8,689 bases of DNA from an uncultured Austwickia sp. (GTDB taxonomy: Bacteria > Actinomycetota > Actinomycetes > Actinomycetales > Dermatophilaceae): the NCBI GenBank assembly GCA_934678955.1, contig CAKUSI010000148.1, positions 1 through 8,689 on the forward strand, read 5' to 3'. Under the pieces are notes generated by a model that ran no database searches, was not told where the DNA came from, and was given only the letters and a program-made list of their open reading frames with translations. A program made the translations under genes and the position numbers. Below, piece after piece: positions 6,155-8,689 of the stretch (position 1 is the stretch's first letter; each line of letters opens with the position of its first letter).

Positions 6155-6751
6155 ATGACCAAGCTCGCGATCATCTACTACTCCGCCACTGGGCACGGCA
6201 CGGCCATGGCCCACGAGATCGAGAAGGTCGCCCAGGCGGCGGGAGCCGAGGTGCGGCTGCGCCACATCGCCGAGACCGCCGACGTGTCGCGGTTCGAGAA
6301 CAACCCGGCCTGGAGCGCGAACTACGAGGCCACCAAGGACCTTCCAACCGCGAGCGCCGAGGACATCGAGTGGGCCGACGCGGTGATCTTCGGCTCACCC
6401 ACCCGGTTCAGCAACGTCGCCGCGCCCTTCCAGGCGTTCCTCGACTCCCTCGGCGGGGCCTGGGCGCAGGGCAAGCTCGCGGACAAGGTGTACGCGGCCT
6501 TCACCTCCAGCCAGACCCTCCACGGCGGCCAGGAGACCACGCTGCAGAAGATCCACCAGGTGGTGATGCACTTCGGTGGAATCATCGTCGCGCCGGGATA
6601 CACCGACGGCAGCAAGTTCGTCGACGGGAACCCGTACGGCGTCGGGCACGTCACGGGCCCGGACAACCAGAACGAGCTGAGCGACACCACGAAGACCGCG
6701 CTGAAGCACATGACCGAGCGCGTCCTGACGGTTGCCGGGAAGCTGGCCTGA
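6155..6751 (+). CDS. wrbA: WrbA-type NAD(P)H:quinone oxidoreductase
   Basis: This 198-residue flavodoxin-fold FMN enzyme is the length of E. coli WrbA. It is a soluble tetramer in characterised members and reduces quinones by two electrons to hydroquinones, avoiding semiquinone radicals. FMN-binding loops are visible: YYSATGHG (8-15, phosphate loop), GSPTRFSNVAAPFQAFLD (80-97), SSQTLHGGQETT (118-129), and NPYGVGHVTG (159-168) in place of the GGTPYGA segment. The WrbA-specific insert after the phosphate loop is present. The ATG follows GAAGGG by 6 nt. It is the first gene of a four-gene same-strand run, 57 bp before the GST-fold reductase, which acts on related substrates. Control probably goes through the palindrome pair directly upstream. 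The family call is firm; its physiological quinone is unknown. Confidence 0.92.
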   Translation: MTKLAIIYYSATGHGTAMAHEIEKVAQAAGAEVRLRHIAETADVSRFENNPAWSANYEATKDLPTASAEDIEWADAVIFGSPTRFSNVAAPFQAFLDSLGGAWAQGKLADKVYAAFTSSQTLHGGQETTLQKIHQVVMHFGGIIVAPGYTDGSKFVDGNPYGVGHVTGPDNQNELSDTTKTALKHMTERVLTVAGKLA

Positions 6752-6808
6752 ACCAGCCCTGCCCGTGAGGGCCGTCGCGTAAGGCGGGGACGTTCCGAAG
6801 GAGGAGCA

Positions 6809-7852
6809 GTGGCGGAGCACGATCAGAAGGGCGCGTACGTGCACAACGGGGAGGAGTTCACGCGGGACACGAACTACATCTCCACGCGGGTCACGGAGGA
6901 CGGATCCGAGGGGTTCCCCGTCGAGCCCGGGCGCTACCGGCTGATCGTGGCCCGTGCCTGCCCGTGGGCGAACCGGGCGATGATCGCCCGACGCCTGTAC
7001 GGCCTCGAGGACGTCATCTCCATGGGTATGGCTGGCCCCACCCATGATGCCCGCAGCTGGACCTTCGATCTCGACCCCGGCGAGGTGGACCCCGTCCTGG
7101 GCATCCACTTCCTGAAGGACGCGTACGAGAAGCGCCAGCCCGGCTACCCGCGCGGGATCACCGTCCCCGCGCTGGTGGACACGACCACCGGTGCGGTCGC
7201 CACGAACGACTACGCGCAGATGACGCTGGACTTCGGCTCGCAGTGGCGGCAGTTCCACCGGCCCGGCGCGCCCGACCTGTATCCCGAGGCGCTGCGCGGT
7301 GAGATGGACGAGCTCATGGAGTTCATCTTCCGCTCGGTCAACAACGGGGTGTACCGGTGCGGCTTCGCCGGGTCGCAGGCCAGCTACGACGCGGCGTATG
7401 AGCAGCTCTGGGCCGCGCTCGACGTCCTGGAGGAGCGGCTGGCCCCTCGCCGCTACCTCATGGGTCCGTCGATCACCGAGGCCGACGTGCGCCTCTACCC
7501 GACGCTCGTCCGCTTCGACCCCGTCTATTTCGGGCACTTCAAGTGCAACCGGCAGCTGCTGGACACGATGCCGAACCTGTGGGGCTATGCCCGGGACCTG
7601 TTCACCACGCCGGGTTTCGGCGACACGAACGACTTCGTCCAGATCAAGGAGCACTACTACGAGGTGCACACCGACATCAACCCGACGGGGATCGTGCCCG
7701 CAGGGCCGCGTCTGGACGGGTGGCTGGAGCCGCACGACCGCGACCGCCTGGAGACCAACACGTGGGGCGACGGCGGCACTCCGCCGCCACCCCCGCCCGC
7801 GGCCGAGGTCGTAGACCCGGCCCACACGCCGCTCCACATCCAGGGTCGCTGA
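6809..7852 (+). CDS. GST-fold thiol-hydroquinone reductase (Xi-class, GHR-like)
   Basis: This 347-residue cytoplasmic protein resembles glutathionyl-hydroquinone reductases (E. coli YqjG), which use a Cys to strip the thiol from thiolated hydroquinones. The catalytic Cys51 is in ACPWANR. A thioredoxin-like N-half has VPALVD at 119-124; an all-helical C-half contains NNGVYRCGFA (178-187), ITEADVRLYPTLVRFDPVY (222-240), HFKCNRQL (243-250) and INPTGIVPAGP (290-300). Where glutathione-using enzymes have N-E-S, this one has TNDYAQ (132-137). That fits an actinomycete making mycothiol rather than glutathione, so the co-substrate may be mycothiol. A short proline-rich tail (325-330) ends the protein. 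The start is GTG with a strong GAAGGAGGAG at 6797-6806. It follows wrbA by 57 bp and ends 3 bp before dedA, suggesting an operon. Confidence 0.88.
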   Translation: MAEHDQKGAYVHNGEEFTRDTNYISTRVTEDGSEGFPVEPGRYRLIVARACPWANRAMIARRLYGLEDVISMGMAGPTHDARSWTFDLDPGEVDPVLGIHFLKDAYEKRQPGYPRGITVPALVDTTTGAVATNDYAQMTLDFGSQWRQFHRPGAPDLYPEALRGEMDELMEFIFRSVNNGVYRCGFAGSQASYDAAYEQLWAALDVLEERLAPRRYLMGPSITEADVRLYPTLVRFDPVYFGHFKCNRQLLDTMPNLWGYARDLFTTPGFGDTNDFVQIKEHYYEVHTDINPTGIVPAGPRLDGWLEPHDRDRLETNTWGDGGTPPPPPPAAEVVDPAHTPLHIQGR

Positions 7853-7855
7853 CGC

Positions 7856-8575
7856 GTGGATGCTCTGCTCGACGCCCTCGTCGCGGCGATGGCCACGATC
7901 GGCGTCGCCGGCGTCGGCGCCGCGACCGCGCTGGAGACGGTCTTCCCTCCGATCCCTTCCGAAGTCGTGCTCCCCCTGGCCGGTTTCACGGCCCACCAGG
8001 GGGAGTTCGGCCTGCTCGCCGCCATCGTGTCGGCCACGGCCGGCTCGTACGTGGGCGCGCTGGTGCTCTATTACCTCGGCGCCGTCTGGGGTCTGCGGCG
8101 GGTCTGCGCCACGGCCGACCGGATGCCGCTCGTGAGCAGCGACGACGTACGCCGCGGGGTGGCTGCGTTCGCGCGGCACGGCCGCGCCGCGGTCTTCTTC
8201 GGCCGGCTGATCCCGGGAGTCCGTAGCGTCATCTCCATCCCGGCGGGCATCGACCGGATGCCGCTGGTCTCGTTCTCGCTCTATACGATCGCAGGGTCGG
8301 CCCTGTGGAACGCCCTGCTGATCGGCGCCGGTTATGAGCTGGGCGCCCAGTGGCACCTCGTGGAGCAGTACGTCGGCGCCGTGTCCAACGTGGCCTACGT
8401 CCTCATCGCCCTCGCGTTCGTGGTGTTCGTGGCCCGGCGCCTGCGGCATCGGCGCCTCGACCGGCGGGAGGTGCGCCGCGACGACGCACCGGTCGGCGCA
8501 CCCCGCGACGGCGGCGAGAGGCCCCCACGTGAGGCGGAGGTCCTCAGCGGGGCCCGTCGCGACGGCTCCTCGTAA
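7856..8575 (+). CDS. DedA family membrane protein
   Basis: This 239-residue polytopic inner-membrane protein carries the DedA signatures: Glu27 and PIPSE (32-36) in the first re-entrant region, and FFGRLIPGVRS (114-124) with the paired arginines R117 and R123, followed by IPAG (128-131) and M135. Hydrophobic segments follow to about residue 193. The last 45 residues are an Arg/Asp/Pro-rich cytoplasmic tail of low complexity that is not part of the family core. DedA proteins support membrane-potential and envelope homeostasis, and some move undecaprenyl phosphate or phospholipid across the membrane; the substrate here cannot be read. The GTG start is only 3 nt after the stop of the preceding gene, with a weak AGGG about 10 nt upstream, so translational coupling is likely. 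An in-frame ATG at 7889 is an alternative start. Confidence 0.88.
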   Translation: MDALLDALVAAMATIGVAGVGAATALETVFPPIPSEVVLPLAGFTAHQGEFGLLAAIVSATAGSYVGALVLYYLGAVWGLRRVCATADRMPLVSSDDVRRGVAAFARHGRAAVFFGRLIPGVRSVISIPAGIDRMPLVSFSLYTIAGSALWNALLIGAGYELGAQWHLVEQYVGAVSNVAYVLIALAFVVFVARRLRHRRLDRREVRRDDAPVGAPRDGGERPPREAEVLSGARRDGSS

Positions 8576-8591
8576 CGGACGGGCGGAATCT

Positions 8592-8689
8592 ATGGTCTCG
8601 ACATACGTGTGGGCCGCGACGATCGTCTTCATCGCCGCGTTGCTCCTCTTCGACTTCTTCTTCCACGTGCGCAAGGCGCACACGCCCTC
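8592..8689 (+). CDS. TerC family integral membrane protein, N-terminal fragment
   Basis: Only 32 codons lie within the window. The sequence begins MVSTYVWAATIVFIAALLLF and continues with D21-FFF and a basic HVRKAH segment. That is the first transmembrane helix, intramembrane Asp and charged loop seen at the start of TerC/Alx proteins, which are membrane proteins linked to tellurite resistance and manganese export. A purine-rich GGGCGGA (8581-8587) lies 4 nt before the ATG, and the gap to dedA is 16 bp, so it probably belongs to the same transcript. The family call rests on this short N-terminus and could change with the rest of the gene. Confidence 0.65.
   Translation, partial: MVSTYVWAATIVFIAALLLFDFFFHVRKAHTP

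Noticed and set aside
6756..6772. Possible hairpin GCCCT/AGGGC between wrbA and the GST-fold gene
   Set aside because: Only a 5-bp stem with a 7-nt loop and no T-run; too weak to call a terminator.
6395..8683. 762-codon minus-strand open frame across wrbA, the GST-fold gene and dedA
   Set aside because: It overlaps three well-supported genes and has only shadow-type composition.

Overview
The window is very GC-rich. The genes have strongly G/C-ending codons, GTG starts occur beside ATG starts, Shine-Dalgarno sequences are purine-rich, and the protein families (N-terminal GNAT fused to an acyl-CoA-synthetase-like body, a CPWA-type GST without the usual glutathione motif, DedA, TerC) are typical of a high-GC Gram-positive actinomycete. 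I cannot name a genus. There are no rRNA or tRNA genes, insertion sequences, integrases or CRISPR arrays; it reads as chromosomal gene space.

Left part (1-3302). A partial lipoprotein gene leaves the window on the minus strand (331 to 1). Its probable -10 lies so close to the ATG that the transcript would be leaderless. Divergent to it, after about 260 bp, is a 903-residue fusion of an N-terminal GNAT acetyltransferase and a degenerate ADP-forming acyl-CoA synthetase body (protein lysine acetyltransferase, Pat-like). The gap between them holds three TCTCAT-type repeats spaced exactly 11 bp apart, as expected for an OmpR/PhoB-type response regulator.

Middle part (3303-6048). An SDR oxidoreductase on the minus strand converges on the acetyltransferase gene. 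Each of the two stop codons is followed by its own hairpin within a 62-bp gap. Divergent from the SDR is an AGCS-family alanine/glycine:cation symporter. Its stop codon lies inside the first of three degenerate tandem 17-bp repeats.

Right part (6049-8689). This is a same-strand run, probably one transcription unit: WrbA-type NAD(P)H:quinone oxidoreductase, GST-fold thiol-hydroquinone reductase, DedA membrane protein, and the start of a TerC-family membrane protein. Gaps are 57, 3 and 16 bp. In front of wrbA a perfect 18-bp palindrome fills the space between a candidate -35 and a good -10 (TATCAT). A weaker copy sits 31 bp downstream, about three helical turns, so a dimeric regulator probably controls the unit. 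The first two enzymes fit together chemically: WrbA reduces quinones by two electrons to hydroquinones, and the GHR-type enzyme removes thiol groups that have added to quinones. DedA and TerC add membrane or envelope homeostasis, so a quinone/electrophile or envelope stress operon is a reasonable inference.

No wholly new system is evident. The least explained signals are regulatory: the wrbA palindrome pair, the 11-bp-phased repeats, and the 17-bp tandem repeats.
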